Source: Pampus argenteus (Eukaryota; Chordata; Actinopteri; Scombriformes; Stromateidae). From it: 64,000 bases of DNA. Of this stretch, positions 24,169 through 37,400 are shown piece by piece. Within the stretch, counting starts at the first letter, position 1. Each line of letters begins with the position of its first letter. The translations under genes were made by a program, and so were the position numbers. Under the pieces are notes generated by a model. The model was not told the origin of the DNA and searched no databases. It saw only the letters and a program-made list of their open reading frames with translations. Location: the NCBI GenBank assembly GCA_036937835.1, contig CM072863.1:25628501-25692500 (forward strand), read 5' to 3'.

Positions 24169-27098
24169 TTGTTGATGGCAAACATGGTTTTGATTGAAAA
24201 TATTGCTCCTTGTTTAAGAAAAACTGTAGTTGTCAGCTTTGACCTTCTCTCGCTGAGAGAAAGCTATTTTTTACAAATGTTACAGTAAAAGCTGCAGGAA
24301 GCTCTCAGAAGTGAGTTGTTTGGTCCTAATCATTAGAAATCAGTAACTTGTTGATGGCAAACATGGTTTTGATTGAAAATATTGCTCCTTGTTTAAAAAA
24401 AAACTGTAGTTGTAAGTTTTGGCCTGAGAGAAAGCTATTTTTACAAATGTTACAGTAAAAGCTGCAGGAAGCTCTCAGAAATGAGTTTTTTGGTCCTAAT
24501 CATTAGAAATCAGTTACTTGTTGATGGCAAACATGGTTTTGATTGAAAATATTGCTCCTTGTTTAAGAAAAACTGTAATTGTCTGTTTTGACCTTCTCTC
24601 GCTGAGAGAAAGCTATTTTTACGAATGTTACAGTAAAAGCTGCAGGAAGCTCTCAGAAGTGAGTTTTTTGGTCCTAATCATTAGAAATCAGTTACTTGTT
24701 GATGGCAAACATGGTTTTGATTGAAAATATTGCTCCTTGTTTAAGAAAAACTGTAGTTATCAGTTCTGGCCTGAGAGAAAGCTATATTTACAAATGTTAC
24801 AGTAAAAGCTGCAGGGAGCTCTCAGAAGTGAGTTTTTTGGTCCTAATCATTAGAAATCAGTTACTTGTTGATGGCAAACATCGTTTTGATTGAAAATATT
24901 GCTCGTTGTTTAAGAAAAACTGTAGTTGTCAGTTTTGGCCTGAGAAAAAGCTATTTTTACAAATGTTACAGTAAAAGCTGCAGGAAGCTCTCAGAAGTGA
25001 GTTTTTTGGTCCTAATCATTAGAAATCAGTTACTTGTTGATGGCAAACATGGTTTTGATTGAAAATATTGCTCCTTGTTTAAGAAAAACTGTAGTTGTCA
25101 GTTTTGGCCTGAGAGAAAGCTATTTTTACAAATGTTACAGTAAAAGCTGCAGGAAGCTCTCAGAAGTGAGTTTTTTGGTCCTAATCATTAGAAATCAGTT
25201 ACTTGTTGATGGCAAACACGGTTTTGATTGAAAATATTGCTCCTTGTTTAAGAAAAACTGTAGTTGTCAGTTTTGGCCTGAGAGAAAGATATTTTTACAA
25301 ATGTTACAGTAAAAGCTGCAGGAAGCTCTCAGAACTGAGTTTTTTGGTCCTAATCATTAGAAATCAGTTACTTGTTGATGGCAAACATGGTTTTGATTGA
25401 AAATATTGCTCCTTGTTTAAGAAAAACTGTAGTTGTCAGCTTTGACCTTCTCTCGCTGAGAGAAAGCTATTTTTACAAATGTTACAGTAAAAGCTGCAGG
25501 AAGCTCTCAGAAGTGAGTTTTTTGGTCCTAATCATTAGAAATCAGTTACTTGTTGATGGCAAACATGGTTTTGATTGAAAATATTGCTCCTTGTTTAAGA
25601 AAAACTGTAGTTGTCAGTTTTGGCCTGAGAGAAAGATATTTTTACAAATGTTACAGTAAAAGCTGCAGGAAGCTCTCAGAAGTGAGTTTTTTGGTCCTAA
25701 TCATTAGAAATCAGTTACTTGTTGATGGCAAACATGGTTTTGATTGAAAATATTGCTCCTTGTTTAAGAAAAACTGTAGTTGTCAGCTTTGACCTTCTCT
25801 CGCTGAGAGAAAGCTATTTTTACAAATGTTACAGTAAAAGCTGCAGGAAGCTCTCAGAAGTGAGTTTTTTGGTCCTAATCATTAGAAATCAGTTACTTGT
25901 TGATGGCAAACATGGTTTTGATTGAAAATATTGCTCCTTGTTTAAGAAAAACTGTAGTTGTCAGTTTTGGCCTGAGAGAAAGCTATCTTTACAAATGTTA
26001 CAGTAAAAGCTGCAGGAAGCTCTCAGAAGTGAGTTTTTTGGTCCTAATCATTAGAAATCAGTTACTTGTTGATGGCAAACATGGTTTTGATTGAAAATAT
26101 TGCTCCTTGTTTAAGAAAAACTGTAGTTGTCAGTTTTGGCCTGAGAGAAAGCTATTTTTACAAATGTTACAGTAAAAGCTGCAGGAAGCTCTCAGAAGTG
26201 AGTTTTTTGGTCCTAATCATTAGAAATCAGTTACTTGTTGATGGCAAACATGGTTTTGATTGAAAATATTGCTCCTTGTTTAAGAAAAACTGTAGTTGTC
26301 AGTTTTGGCCTGAGAGAAAGCTATTTTTTACAAATGTTACAGTAAAAGCTGCAGGAAGCTCTCAGAAGTGAGTTTTTTGGTCCTAATCATTAGAAATCAG
26401 TTACTTGTTGATGGCAAACACGGTTTTGATTGAAAATATTGCTCCTTGTTTAAGAAAAACTGTAGTTGTCAGTTTTGGCCTGAGAGAAAGATATTTTTAC
26501 AAATGTTACAGTAAAAGCTGCAGGAAGCTCTCAGAACTGAGTTTTTTGGTCCTAATCATTAGAAATCAGTTACTTGTTGATGGCAAACATGGTTTTGATT
26601 GAAAATATTGCTCCTTGTTTAAGAAAAACTGTAGTTGTCAGCTTTGACCTTCTCTCGCTGAGAGAAAGCTATTTTTACAAATGTTACAGTAAAAGCTGCA
26701 GGAAGCTCTCAGAAGTGAGTTTTTTGGTCCTAATCATTAGAAATCAGTTACTTGTTGATGGCAAACATGGTTTTGATTGAAAATATTGCTCCTTGTTTAA
26801 GAAAAACTGTAGTTGTCAGTTTTGGCCTGAGAGAAAGATATTTTTACAAATGTTACAGTAAAAGCTGCAGGAAGCTCTCAGAAGTGAGTTTTTTGGTCCT
26901 AATCATTAGAAATCAGTTACTTGTTGATGGCAAACATGGTTTTGATTGAAAATATTGCTCCTTGTTTAAGAAAAACTGTAGTTGTCAGCTTTGACCTTCT
27001 CTCGCTGAGAGAAAGCTATTTTTACAAATGTTACAGTAAAAGCTGCAGGAAGCTCTCAGAAGTGAGTTTTTTGGTCCTAATCATTAGAAATGAGTTAC
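24169..27098 (+). repeat. Higher-order repeat, 17-mer of 2930 bp, copy 2
   Basis: Every monomer type and length matches the preceding unit at an offset of 2930 bp, including the nested 1202-bp duplication (25203 and 26405). The nested duplication therefore came before the 2930-bp duplication. After 27098 the order departs: copy 1 continues with a 179-bp long monomer, whereas copy 2 continues with a TATCTTTAC short monomer. Confidence 0.92.
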
Positions 27099-29511
27099 TT
27101 GTTGATGGCAAACATGGTTTTGATTGAAAATATTGCTCCTTGTTTAAGAAAAACTGTAGTTGTCAGTTTTGGCCTGAGAGAAAGCTATCTTTACAAATGT
27201 TACAGTAAAAGCTGCAGGAAGCTCTCAGAAGTGAGTTTTTTGGTCCTAATCATTAGAAATCAGTTACTTGTTGATGGCAAACATGGTTTTGATTGAAAAT
27301 ATTGCTCCTTGTTTAAGAAAAACTGTAGTTGTCAGTTTTGGCCTGAGAGAAAGCTATTTTTACAAATGTTACAGTAAAAGCTGCAGGAAGCTCTCAGAAG
27401 TGAGTCTTTTGGTCCTAATCATTAGAAATCAGTTACTTGTTGATGGCAAACATGGTTTTGATTGAAAATATTGCTCCTTGTTTAAGAAAAACTGTAGTTG
27501 TCAGTTTTGGCCTGAGAGAAAGCTATCTTTACAAATGTTACAGTAAAAGCTGCAGGAAGCTCTTAGAAGTGAGTTTTTCGGTCCTAATCATTAGATATCA
27601 GTTACTTGTTGATGGCAAACATGGTTTTGATTGAAAATATTGCTCCTTGTTTAAGAAAAACTGTAGTTGTCATTTTTGACCTTCTCTCGCTGAGAGAAAG
27701 CTATTTTTACGAATGTTACAGTAAAAGCTGCAGGAAGCTCTCAAAAGTGAGTTTTTTGGTCCTAATCATTAGAAATCAGTTACTTGTTGATGGCAAACAT
27801 GGTTTTGATTGAAAATATTGCTCCTTGTTTAAGAAAAACTGTAGTTGTCAGTTTTGACCTTCTCTCGCTGAGAGAAAGCTATTTTTACGAATGTTACAGT
27901 AAAAGCTGCAGGAAGCTCTCAGAAGTGAGTTTTTTGGTCCTAATCATTAGAAATCAGTTACTTGTTGATGGCAAACATGGTTTTGATTGAAAATATTGCT
28001 CCTTGTTTAAGAAAAACTGTAGTTGTCAGTTTTGACCTTCTCTCGCTGAGAGAAAGCTATTTTTAAGAATGTTACAGTAAAAGCTGCAGGAAGCTCTCAG
28101 AAGTGAGTTTTTTGGTCCTAATCATTAGAAATCAGTTACTTGTTGATGGCAAACATGGTTTTGATTGAAAATATTGCTCCTTGTTTAAGAAAAACTGTAG
28201 TTGTCAGTTTTGGCCTGAGAGAAAGCTATATTTACAAATGTTACAGTAAAAGCTGCAGGGAGCTCTCATAAGTGAGTTTTTTGGTCCTAATCATTAGAAA
28301 TCAGTTACTTGTTGATGGCAAACATGGTTTTGATTGAAAATATTGCTCCTTGTTTAAGAAAAACTGTAGTTGTCAGTTTTGGCCTGAGAGAAAGCTATTT
28401 TTACAAATGTTACAGTAAAAGCTGCAGGAAGCTCTCAGAAGTGAGTTTTTTGGTCCTAATCATTAGAAATCAGTTACTTGTTGATGGCAAACATGGTTTT
28501 GATTGAAAATATTGCTCCTTGTTTAAGAAAAACTGTAGTTGTCAGTTTTGGCCTGAGAGAAAGATATTTTTACAAATGTTACAGTAATAGCTGCAGGAAG
28601 CTCTCAGAAGTGAGTTTTTTGGTCCTAATCATTAGAAATCAGTTACTTGTTGATGGCAAACATGGTTTTGATTGAAAATATTGCTCCTTGTTTAAGAAAA
28701 ACTGTAGTTGTCAGTTTTGGCCTGAGAGAAAGCTATCTTTACAAATGTTACAGTAAAAGCTGCAGGAAGCTCTCAGAAGTGAGTTTTTTGGTCCTAATCA
28801 TTAGAAATCAGTTACTTGTTGATGGCAAACATGGTTTTGATTGAAAATATTGCTCCTTGTTTAACAAAAACTGTAGTTGTCAGTTTTGGCCTGAGAGAAA
28901 GCTATTTTTACAAATGTTACAGTAAAAGCTGCAGGAAGCTCTAAGAAGTGAGTTTTTTGGTCCTAATCATTAGAAATCAGTGACTTGTTGATGGCAAACA
29001 TGGTTTTGATTGAAAATATTGCTCCTTGTTTAAGAAAAACTGTAGTTGTCAGCTTTGACCTTCTCTCGCTGAGAGAAAGCTATTTTTTACAAATGTTACA
29101 GTAAAAGCTGCAGGAAGCTCTCAGAAGTGAGTTGTTTGGTCCTAATCATTAGAAATCAGTAACTTGTTGATGGCAAACATGGTTTTGATTGAAAATATTG
29201 CTCCTTGTTTAAAAAAAAACTGTAGTTGTAAGTTTTGGCCTGAGAGAAAGCTATTTTTACAAATGTTACAGTAAAAGCTGCAGGAAGCTCTCAGAAATTA
29301 GTTTTTTGGTCCTAATCATTAGAAATCAGTTACTTGTTGATGGCAAACATGGTTTTGATTGAAAATATTGCTCCTTGTTTAAGAAAAACTGTAGTTGTCA
29401 GTTTTGACCTTCTCTCGCTGAGAGAAAGCTATTTTTACGAATGTTACAGTAAAAGCTGCAGGAAGCTCTCAGAAGTGAGTTTTTTGGTCCTAATCATTAG
29501 AAATCAGTTAC
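27099..29511 (+). repeat. Satellite segment, longest run of the inferred 21-type order
   Basis: Fourteen monomers. Types 9 to 21 of the reconstructed order occur here without a break (27099-29333), followed by type 1 at 29334. The stretch 27268-29333 has the same series as 58100-60165, offset 30832 bp. Type 2 (TTATCAGTTCTGG) is missing after 29334, so 29512 starts directly with the CATCGTTTTG/GCTCGTTG copy. A local change, AGAAATTAG, lies near 29297. Confidence 0.88.
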
Positions 29512-30543
29512 TTGTTGATGGCAAACATCGTTTTGATTGAAAATATTGCTCGTTGTTTAAGAAAAACTGTAGTTGTCAGTTTTGGCCTGAGAAAAAGCTA
29601 TTTTTACAAATGTTACAGTAAAAGCTGCAGGAAGCTCTCAGAAGTGAGTTTTTTGGTCCTAATCATTAGAAATCAGTTACTTGTTGATGGCAAACATGGT
29701 TTTGATTGAAAATATTGCTCCTTGTTTAAGAAAAACTGTAGTTGTCAGTTTTGGCCTGAGAGAAAGCTATTTTTACAAATGTTACAGTAAAAGCTGCAGG
29801 AAGCTATCAGAAGTGAGTTTTTTGGTCCTAATCATTAGAAATCAGTTACTTGTTGATGGCAAACACGGTTTTGATTGAAAATATTGCTCCTTGTTTAAGA
29901 AAAACTGTAGTTGTCAGTTTTGGCCTGAGAGAAAGATATTTTTACAAATGTTACAGTAAAAGCTGCAGGAAGCTCTCAGAACTGAGTTTTTTGGTCCTAA
30001 TCATTAGAAATCAGTTACTTGTTGATGGCAAACATGGTTTTGATTGAAAATATTGCTCCTTGTTTAAGAAAAACTGTAGTTGTCAGCTTTGACCTTCTCT
30101 CGCTGAGAGAAAGCTATTTTTACAAATGTTACAGTAAAAGCTGCAGGAAGCTCTCAGAAGTGAGTTTTTTGGTCCTAATCATTAGAAATCAGTTACTTGT
30201 TGATGGCAAACATGGTTTTGATTGAAAATATTGCTCCTTGTTTAAGAAAAACTGTAGTTGTCAGTTTTGGCCTGAGAGAAAGATATTTTTACAAATGTTA
30301 CAGTAAAAGCTGCAGGAAGCTCTCAGAAGTGAGTTTTTTGGTCCTAATCATTAGAAATCAGTTACTTGTTGATGGCAAACATGGTTTTGATTGAAAATAT
30401 TGCTCCTTGTTTAAGAAAAACTGTAGTTGTCAGCTTTGACCTTCTCTCGCTGAGAGAAAGCTATTTTTACAAATGTTACAGTAAAAGCTGCAGGAAGCTC
30501 TCAGAAGTGAGTTTTTTGGTCCTAATCATTAGAAATCAGTTAC

Positions 30544-30713
30544 TTGTTGATGGCAAACATGGTTTTGATTGAAAATATTGCTCCTTGTTTAAGAAAAACT
30601 GTAGTTGTCAGTTTTGACCTGAGAGAAAGCTATTTTTTGCAAATGTTACAGTAAAAGCTGCAGGAAGCTCTCAGAAGTGAGTTGTTTGGTCCTAATCATT
30701 AGAAATCAGTAAC
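30544..30713 (+). repeat. Intermediate monomer: long-type GACC without the 9-bp insertion
   Basis: This 170-bp copy reads CAGTTTTGACCTGAGAG, having the A of the long form but lacking the nine inserted bases, and then TTTTTTGC. Copies at 35357-35526 and 61545-61714 have the same structure. It could be a 9-bp deletion at a 2-bp CT microhomology or a product of exchange between long and short monomers. Confidence 0.88.
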
Positions 30714-30883
30714 TTGTTGATGGCAAACATGGTTTTGATTGAAAATATTGCTCCTTGTTTAAAAAAAAACTGTAGTTGTAAGTTTTGGCCTGAGAGAAAG
30801 CTATTTTTACAAATGTTACTGTAAAAGCTGCAGGAAGCTCTCAGAAGTGAGTTTTTTGGTCCTAATCATTAGAAATCAGTTAC

Positions 30884-31050
30884 TTGTTGATGGCAAACAT
30901 GGTTTTGATTGAAAATATTGCTCCTTGTTTAAGAAAAACTGTAGTTGTCAGTTTTGGCCTGAGAGAAAGCTCTTTACAAATGTTACAGTAAAAGCTGCAG
31001 GAAGCTCTTAGAAGTGAGTTTTTCGGTCCTAATCATTAGATATCAGTTAC
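30884..31050 (+). repeat. Shortest monomer, 167 bp
   Basis: The segment GCTATCTTTAC is shortened to GCTCTTTAC, a 2-bp loss. The same form occurs at 35697-35863 in the tandem 4813-bp copy. It is absent at 61.8 kb, where a larger block has been removed. Confidence 0.88.
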
Positions 31051-34000
31051 TTGTTGATGGCAAACATGGTTTTGATTGAAAATATTGCTCCTTGTTTAAG
31101 AAAAACTGTAGTTGTCATTTTTGACCTTCTCTCGCTGAGAGAAAGCTATTTTTACGAATGTTACAGTAAAAGCTGCAGGAAGCTCTCAAAAGTGAGTTTT
31201 TTGGTCCTAATCATTAGAAATCAGTTACTTGTTGATGGCAAACATGGTTTTGATTGAAAATATTGCTCCTTGTTTAAGAAAAACTGTAGTTGTCAGTTTT
31301 GACCTTCTCTCGCTGAGAGAAAGCTATTTTTACGAATGTTACAGTAAAAGCTGCAGGAAGCTCTCAGAAGTGAGTTTTTTGGTCCTAATCATTAGAAATC
31401 AGTTACTTGTTGATGGCAAACATGGTTTTGATTGAAAATATTGCTCCTTGTTTAAGAAAAACTGTAGTTGTCAGTTTTGACCTTCTCTCACTGAGAGAAA
31501 GCTATTTTTAAGAATGTTACAGTAAAAGCTGCAGGAAGCTCTCAGAAGTGAGTTTTTTGGTCCTAATCATTAGAAATCAGTTACTTGTTGATGGCAAACA
31601 TGGTTTTGATTGAAAATATTGCTCCTTGTTTAAGAAAAACTGTAGTTGTCAGTTTTGGCCTGAGAGAAAGCTATTTTTACAAATGTTACAGTAAAAGCTG
31701 CAGGAAGCTCTCAGAAGTGAGTTTTTTGGTCCTAATCATTAGAAATCAGTTACTTGTTGATGGCAAACATGGTTTTGATTGAAAATATTGCTCCTTGTTT
31801 AAGAAAAACTGTAGTTGTCAGTTTTGGCCTGAGAGAAAGCTATTTTTACAAATGTTACAGTAAAAGCTGCAGGAAGCTCTCAGAAGTGAGTCTTTTGGTC
31901 CTAATCATTAGAAATCAGTTACTTGTTGATGTCAAACATGGTTTTGATTGAAAATATTGCTCCTTGTTTAAGAAAAACTGTAGTTGTCAGTTTTGGCCTG
32001 AGAGAAAGCTATCTTTACAAATGTTACAGTAAAAGCTGCAGGAAGCTCTTAGAAGTGAGTTTTTCGGTCCTAATCATTAGATATCAGTTACTTGTTGATG
32101 GCAAACATGGTTTTGATTGAAAATATTGCTCCTTGTTTAAGAAAAACTGTAGTTGTCAGTTTTGACCTTCTCTCGCTGAGAGAAAGCCATTTTTACGAAT
32201 GTTACAGTAAAAGCTGCAGGAAGCTCTCAGAAGTGAGTTTTTTGGTCCTAATCATTAGAAATCAGTTACTTGTTGATGGCAAACATGGTTTTGATTGAAA
32301 ATATTGCTCCTTGTTTAACAAAAACTGTAGTTGTCAGTTTTGGCCTCAGAGAAAGCTATTTTTACAAATGTTACAGTAAAAGCTGCAGGAAGCTCTAAGA
32401 AGTGAGTTTTTTGGTCCTAATCATAAGAAATCAGTGACTTGTTGATGGCAAACATGGTTTTGATTGAAAATATTGCTCCTTGTTTAACAAAAACTGTAGT
32501 TGTCAGTTTTGGCCTGAGAGAAAGCTATATTTACAAATGTTACAGTAAAAGCTGCAGGGAGCTCTCAGAAGTGAGTTTTTTGGTCCTAATCATTAGAAAT
32601 CAGTTACTTGTTGATGGCAAACATGGTTTTGATTGAAAATATTGCTCCTTGTTTAAGAAAAACTGTAGTTGTCAGTTTTGGCCTGAGAGAAAGCTATCTT
32701 TACAAATGTTACAGTAAAAGCTGCAGGAAGCTCTCAGAAGTGAGTTTTTTGGTCCTAATCATTAGAAATCAGTTACTTGTTGATGGCAAACATGGTTTTG
32801 ATTGAAAATATTGCTCCTTGTTTAAGAAAAACTGTAGTTGTCAGTTTTGGCCTGAGAGAAAGCTATTTTTACAAATGTTACAGTAAAAGCTGCAGGAAGC
32901 TCTCAGAAGTGAGTCTTTTGGTCCTAATCATTAGAAATCAGTTACTTGTTGATGGCAAACATGGTTTTGATTGAAAATATTGCTCCTTGTTTAAGAAAAA
33001 CTGTAGTTGTCAGTTTTGGCCTGAGAGAAAGCTATCTTTACAAATGTTACAGTAAAAGCTGCAGGAAGCTCTTAGAAGTGAGTTTTTCGGTCCTAATCAT
33101 TAGATATCAGTTACTTGTTGATGGCAAACATGGTTTTGATTGAAAATATTGCTCCTTATTTAAGAAAAACTGTAGTTGTCATTTTTGACCTTCTCTCGCT
33201 GAGAAAAAGCTATTTTTACGAATGTTACAGTAAAAGCTGCAGGAAGCTCCCAAAAGTGAGTTTTTTGGTCCTAATCATTAGAAATCAGTTACTTGTTGAT
33301 GGCAAACATGGTTTTGATTGAAAATATTGCTCCTTGTTTAAGAAAAACTGTAGTTGTCAGTTTTGACCTTCTCTCGCTGAGAGAAAGCTATTTTTACGAA
33401 TGTTACAGTAAAAGCTGCAGGAAGCTCTCAGAAGTGAGTTTTTTGGTCCTAATCATTAGAAATCAGTTACTTGTTGATGGCAAACATGGTTTTGATTGAA
33501 AATATTGCTCCTTGTTTAACAAAAACTGTAGTTGTCAGTTTTGGCCTCAGAGAAAGCTATTTTTACAAATGTTACAGTAAAAGCTGCAGGAAGCTCTAAG
33601 AAGTGAGTTTTTTGGTCCTAATCATAAGAAATCAGTGACTTGTTGATGGCAAACATGGTTTTGATTGAAAATATTGCTCCTTGTTTAACAAAAACTGTAG
33701 TTGTCAGTTTTGGCCTGAGAGAAAGCTATATTTACAAATGTTACAGTAAAAGCTGCAGGGAGCTCTCAGAAGTGAGTTTTTTGGTCCTAATCATTAGAAA
33801 TCAGTTACTTGTTGATGGCAAACATGGTTTTGATTGAAAATATTGCTTGTTGTTTAAGAAAAACTGTAGTTGTCAGTTTTGGCCTGAGAAAAAGCTATTT
33901 TTACAAATGTTACAGTAAAAGCTGCAGGAAGCTCTCAGAAGTGAGTTTTTTGGTCGTAATCATTAGAAATCAGTTACTTGTTGATGGCAAACATGGTTTT

Positions 34001-34324
34001 GATTGAAAATATTGCTCCTTGTTTAAGAAAAACTGTAGTTGTCAGCTTTGACCTTCTCTCGCTGAGAGAAAGCTATTTTTACAAATGTTACAGTAAAAGC
34101 TGCAGGAAGCTCTCAGAAGTAAGTTTTTTGGTCCTAATCATTAGAAATCAGTTACTTGTTGATGGCAAACATGGTTTTGATTGAAAATATTGCTCCTTGT
34201 TTAACAAAAACTGTAGTTGTCAGTTTTGGCCTGAGAGAAAGCTATTTTTAAAAATGTTACAGTAAAAGCTGCAGGAAGCTCTAAGAAGTGAGTTTTTTGG
34301 TCCTAATCATTAGAAATCAGTGAC

Positions 34325-34493
34325 TTGTTGATGGCAAACATGGTTTTGATTGAAAATATTGCTCCTTGTTTAAGAAAAACTGTAGTTGTCAGTTTTGGCC
34401 TGAGAAAAAGCTATTTTTACAAATGTTACAGTAAAAGCTGCAGGAAGCTCTCAGAAGTGAGTTTTTTGGTCCTAATCATTAGAAATCAGTTAC
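34325..34493 (+). repeat. Hybrid monomer at the 4813-bp unit junction
   Basis: The left part follows the TTTTTAAAAATG monomer and has ACATGG and GCTCCTTG. The part from GGCCTGAGAAAAAGC onward matches monomer 29512, which itself has ACATCG and GCTCGTTG on its left. The switch lies between about 34364 and 34405. Confidence 0.82.
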
Positions 34494-37400
34494 TTGTTGA
34501 TGGCAAACATGGTTTTGATTGAAAATATTGCTCCTTGTTTAAGAAAAACTGTAGTTGTCAGTTTTGGCCTGAGAGAAAGCTATTTTTACAAATGTTACAG
34601 TAAAAGCTGCAGGAAGCTATCAGAAGTGAGTTTTTTGGTCCTAATCATTAGAAATCAGTTACTTGTTGATGGCAAACACGGTTTTGATTGAAAATATTGC
34701 TCCTTGTTTAAGAAAAACTGTAGTTGTCAGTTTTGGCCTGAGAGAAAGATATTTTTACAAATGTTACAGTAAAAGCTGCAGGAAGCTCTCAGAACTGAGT
34801 TTTTTGGTCCTAATCATTAGAAATCAGTTACTTGTTGATGGCAAACATGGTTTTGATTGAAAATATTGCTCCTTGTTTAAGAAAAACTGTAGTTGTCAGC
34901 TTTGACCTTCTCTCGCTGAGAGAAAGCTATTTTTACAAATGTTACAGTAAAAGCTGCAGGAAGCTCTCAGAAGTGAGTTTTTTGGTCCTAATCATTAGAA
35001 ATCAGTTACTTGTTGATGGCAAACATGGTTTTGATTGAAAATATTGCTCCTTGTTTAAGAAAAACTGTAGTTGTCAGTTTTGGCCTGAGAGAAAGATATT
35101 TTTACAAATGTTACAGTAAAAGCTGCAGGAAGCTCTCAGAAGTGAGTTTTTTGGTCCTAATCATTAGAAATCAGTTACTTGTTGATGGCAAACATGGTTT
35201 TGATTGAAAATATTGCTCCTTGTTTAAGAAAAACTGTAGTTGTCAGCTTTGACCTTCTCTCGCTGAGAGAAAGCTATTTTTACAAATGTTACAGTAAAAG
35301 CTGCAGGAAGCTCTCAGAAGTGAGTTTTTTGGTCCTAATCATTAGAAATCAGTTACTTGTTGATGGCAAACATGGTTTTGATTGAAAATATTGCTCCTTG
35401 TTTAAGAAAAACTGTAGTTGTCAGTTTTGACCTGAGAGAAAGCTATTTTTTGCAAATGTTACAGTAAAAGCTGCAGGAAGCTCTCAGAAGTGAGTTGTTT
35501 GGTCCTAATCATTAGAAATCAGTAACTTGTTGATGGCAAACATGGTTTTGATTGAAAATATTGCTCCTTGTTTAAAAAAAAACTGTAGTTGTAAGTTTTG
35601 GCCTGAGAGAAAGCTATTTTTACAAATGTTACTGTAAAAGCTGCAGGAAGCTCTCAGAAGTGAGTTTTTTGGTCCTAATCATTAGAAATCAGTTACTTGT
35701 TGATGGCAAACATGGTTTTGATTGAAAATATTGCTCCTTGTTTAAGAAAAACTGTAGTTGTCAGTTTTGGCCTGAGAGAAAGCTCTTTACAAATGTTACA
35801 GTAAAAGCTGCAGGAAGCTCTTAGAAGTGAGTTTTTCGGTCCTAATCATTAGATATCAGTTACTTGTTGATGGCAAACATGGTTTTGATTGAAAATATTG
35901 CTCCTTGTTTAAGAAAAACTGTAGTTGTCATTTTTGACCTTCTCTCGCTGAGAGAAAGCTATTTTTACGAATGTTACAGTAAAAGCTGCAGGAAGCTCTC
36001 AAAAGTGAGTTTTTTGGTCCTAATCATTAGAAATCAGTTACTTGTTGATGGCAAACATGGTTTTGATTGAAAATATTGCTCCTTGTTTAAGAAAAACTGT
36101 AGTTGTCAGTTTTGACCTTCTCTCGCTGAGAGAAAGCTATTTTTACGAATGTTACAGTAAAAGCTGCAGGAAGCTCTCAGAAGTGAGTTTTTTGGTCCTA
36201 ATCATTAGAAATCAGTTACTTGTTGATGGCAAACATGGTTTTGATTGAAAATATTGCTCCTTGTTTAAGAAAAACTGTAGTTGTCAGTTTTGACCTTCTC
36301 TCGCTGAGAGAAAGCTATTTTTAAGAATGTTACAGTAAAAGCTGCAGGAAGCTCTCAGAAGTGAGTTTTTTGGTCCTAATCATTAGAAATCAGTTACTTG
36401 TTGATGGCAAACATGGTTTTGATTGAAAATATTGCTCCTTGTTTAAGAAAAACTGTAGTTGTCAGTTTTGGCCTGAGAGAAAGCTATTTTTACAAATGTT
36501 ACAGTAAAAGCTGCAGGAAGCTCTCAGAAGTGAGTTTTTTGGTCCTAATCATTAGAAATCAGTTACTTGTTGATGGCAAACATGGTTTTGATTGAAAATA
36601 TTGCTCCTTGTTTAAGAAAAACTGTAGTTGTCAGTTTTGGCCTGAGAGAAAGCTATTTTTACAAATGTTACAGTAAAAGCTGCAGGAAGCTCTCAGAAGT
36701 GAGTCTTTTGGTCCTAATCATTAGAAATCAGTTACTTGTTGATGGCAAACATGGTTTTGATTGAAAATATTGCTCCTTGTTTAAGAAAAACTGTAGTTGT
36801 CAGTTTTGGCCTGAGAGAAAGCTATCTTTACAAATGTTACAGTAAAAGCTGCAGGAAGCTCTTAGAAGTGAGTTTTTCGGTCCTAATCATTAGATATCAG
36901 TTACTTGTTGATGGCAAACATGGTTTTGATTGAAAATATTGCTCCTTGTTTAAGAAAAACTGTAGTTGTCAGTTTTGACCTTCTCTCGCTGAGAGAAAGC
37001 TATTTTTACGAATGTTACAGTAAAAGCTGCAGGAAGCTCTCAGAAGTGAGTTTTTTGGTCCTAATCATTAGAAATCAGTTACTTGTTGATGGCAAACATG
37101 GTTTTGATTGAAAATATTGCTCCTTGTTTAACAAAAACTGTAGTTGTCAGTTTTGGCCTCAGAGAAAGCTATTTTTACAAATGTTACAGTAAAAGCTGCA
37201 GGAAGCTCTAAGAAGTGAGTTTTTTGGTCCTAATCATAAGAAATCAGTGACTTGTTGATGGCAAACATGGTTTTGATTGAAAATATTGCTCCTTGTTTAA
37301 CAAAAACTGTAGTTGTCAGTTTTGGCCTGAGAGAAAGCTATATTTACAAATGTTACAGTAAAAGCTGCAGGGAGCTCTCAGAAGTGAGTTTTTTGGTCCT

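Larger units (their letters stand above)
29512..34324 (+). repeat. Higher-order repeat, 28-mer of 4813 bp, copy 1
   Basis: There are twenty-eight monomers whose order and lengths match the following unit, including the rare 170-bp GACCTGAGAG copy, a 170-bp nine-A copy and a 167-bp copy. Both units share AAGCTATCAG (29809 and 34618). Copy-specific changes are few: GATGTCAAAC near 31930, CTCTCACTGAG near 31487, AAAGCCATTTTTAC near 32186, GCTCCCAAAAG near 33246, GCTTGTTG near 33846 and AGAAGTAAG near 34116. A 1201-bp partial duplication (32092/33293, 32270/33471, 32439/33640) is nested inside. Confidence 0.93.
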
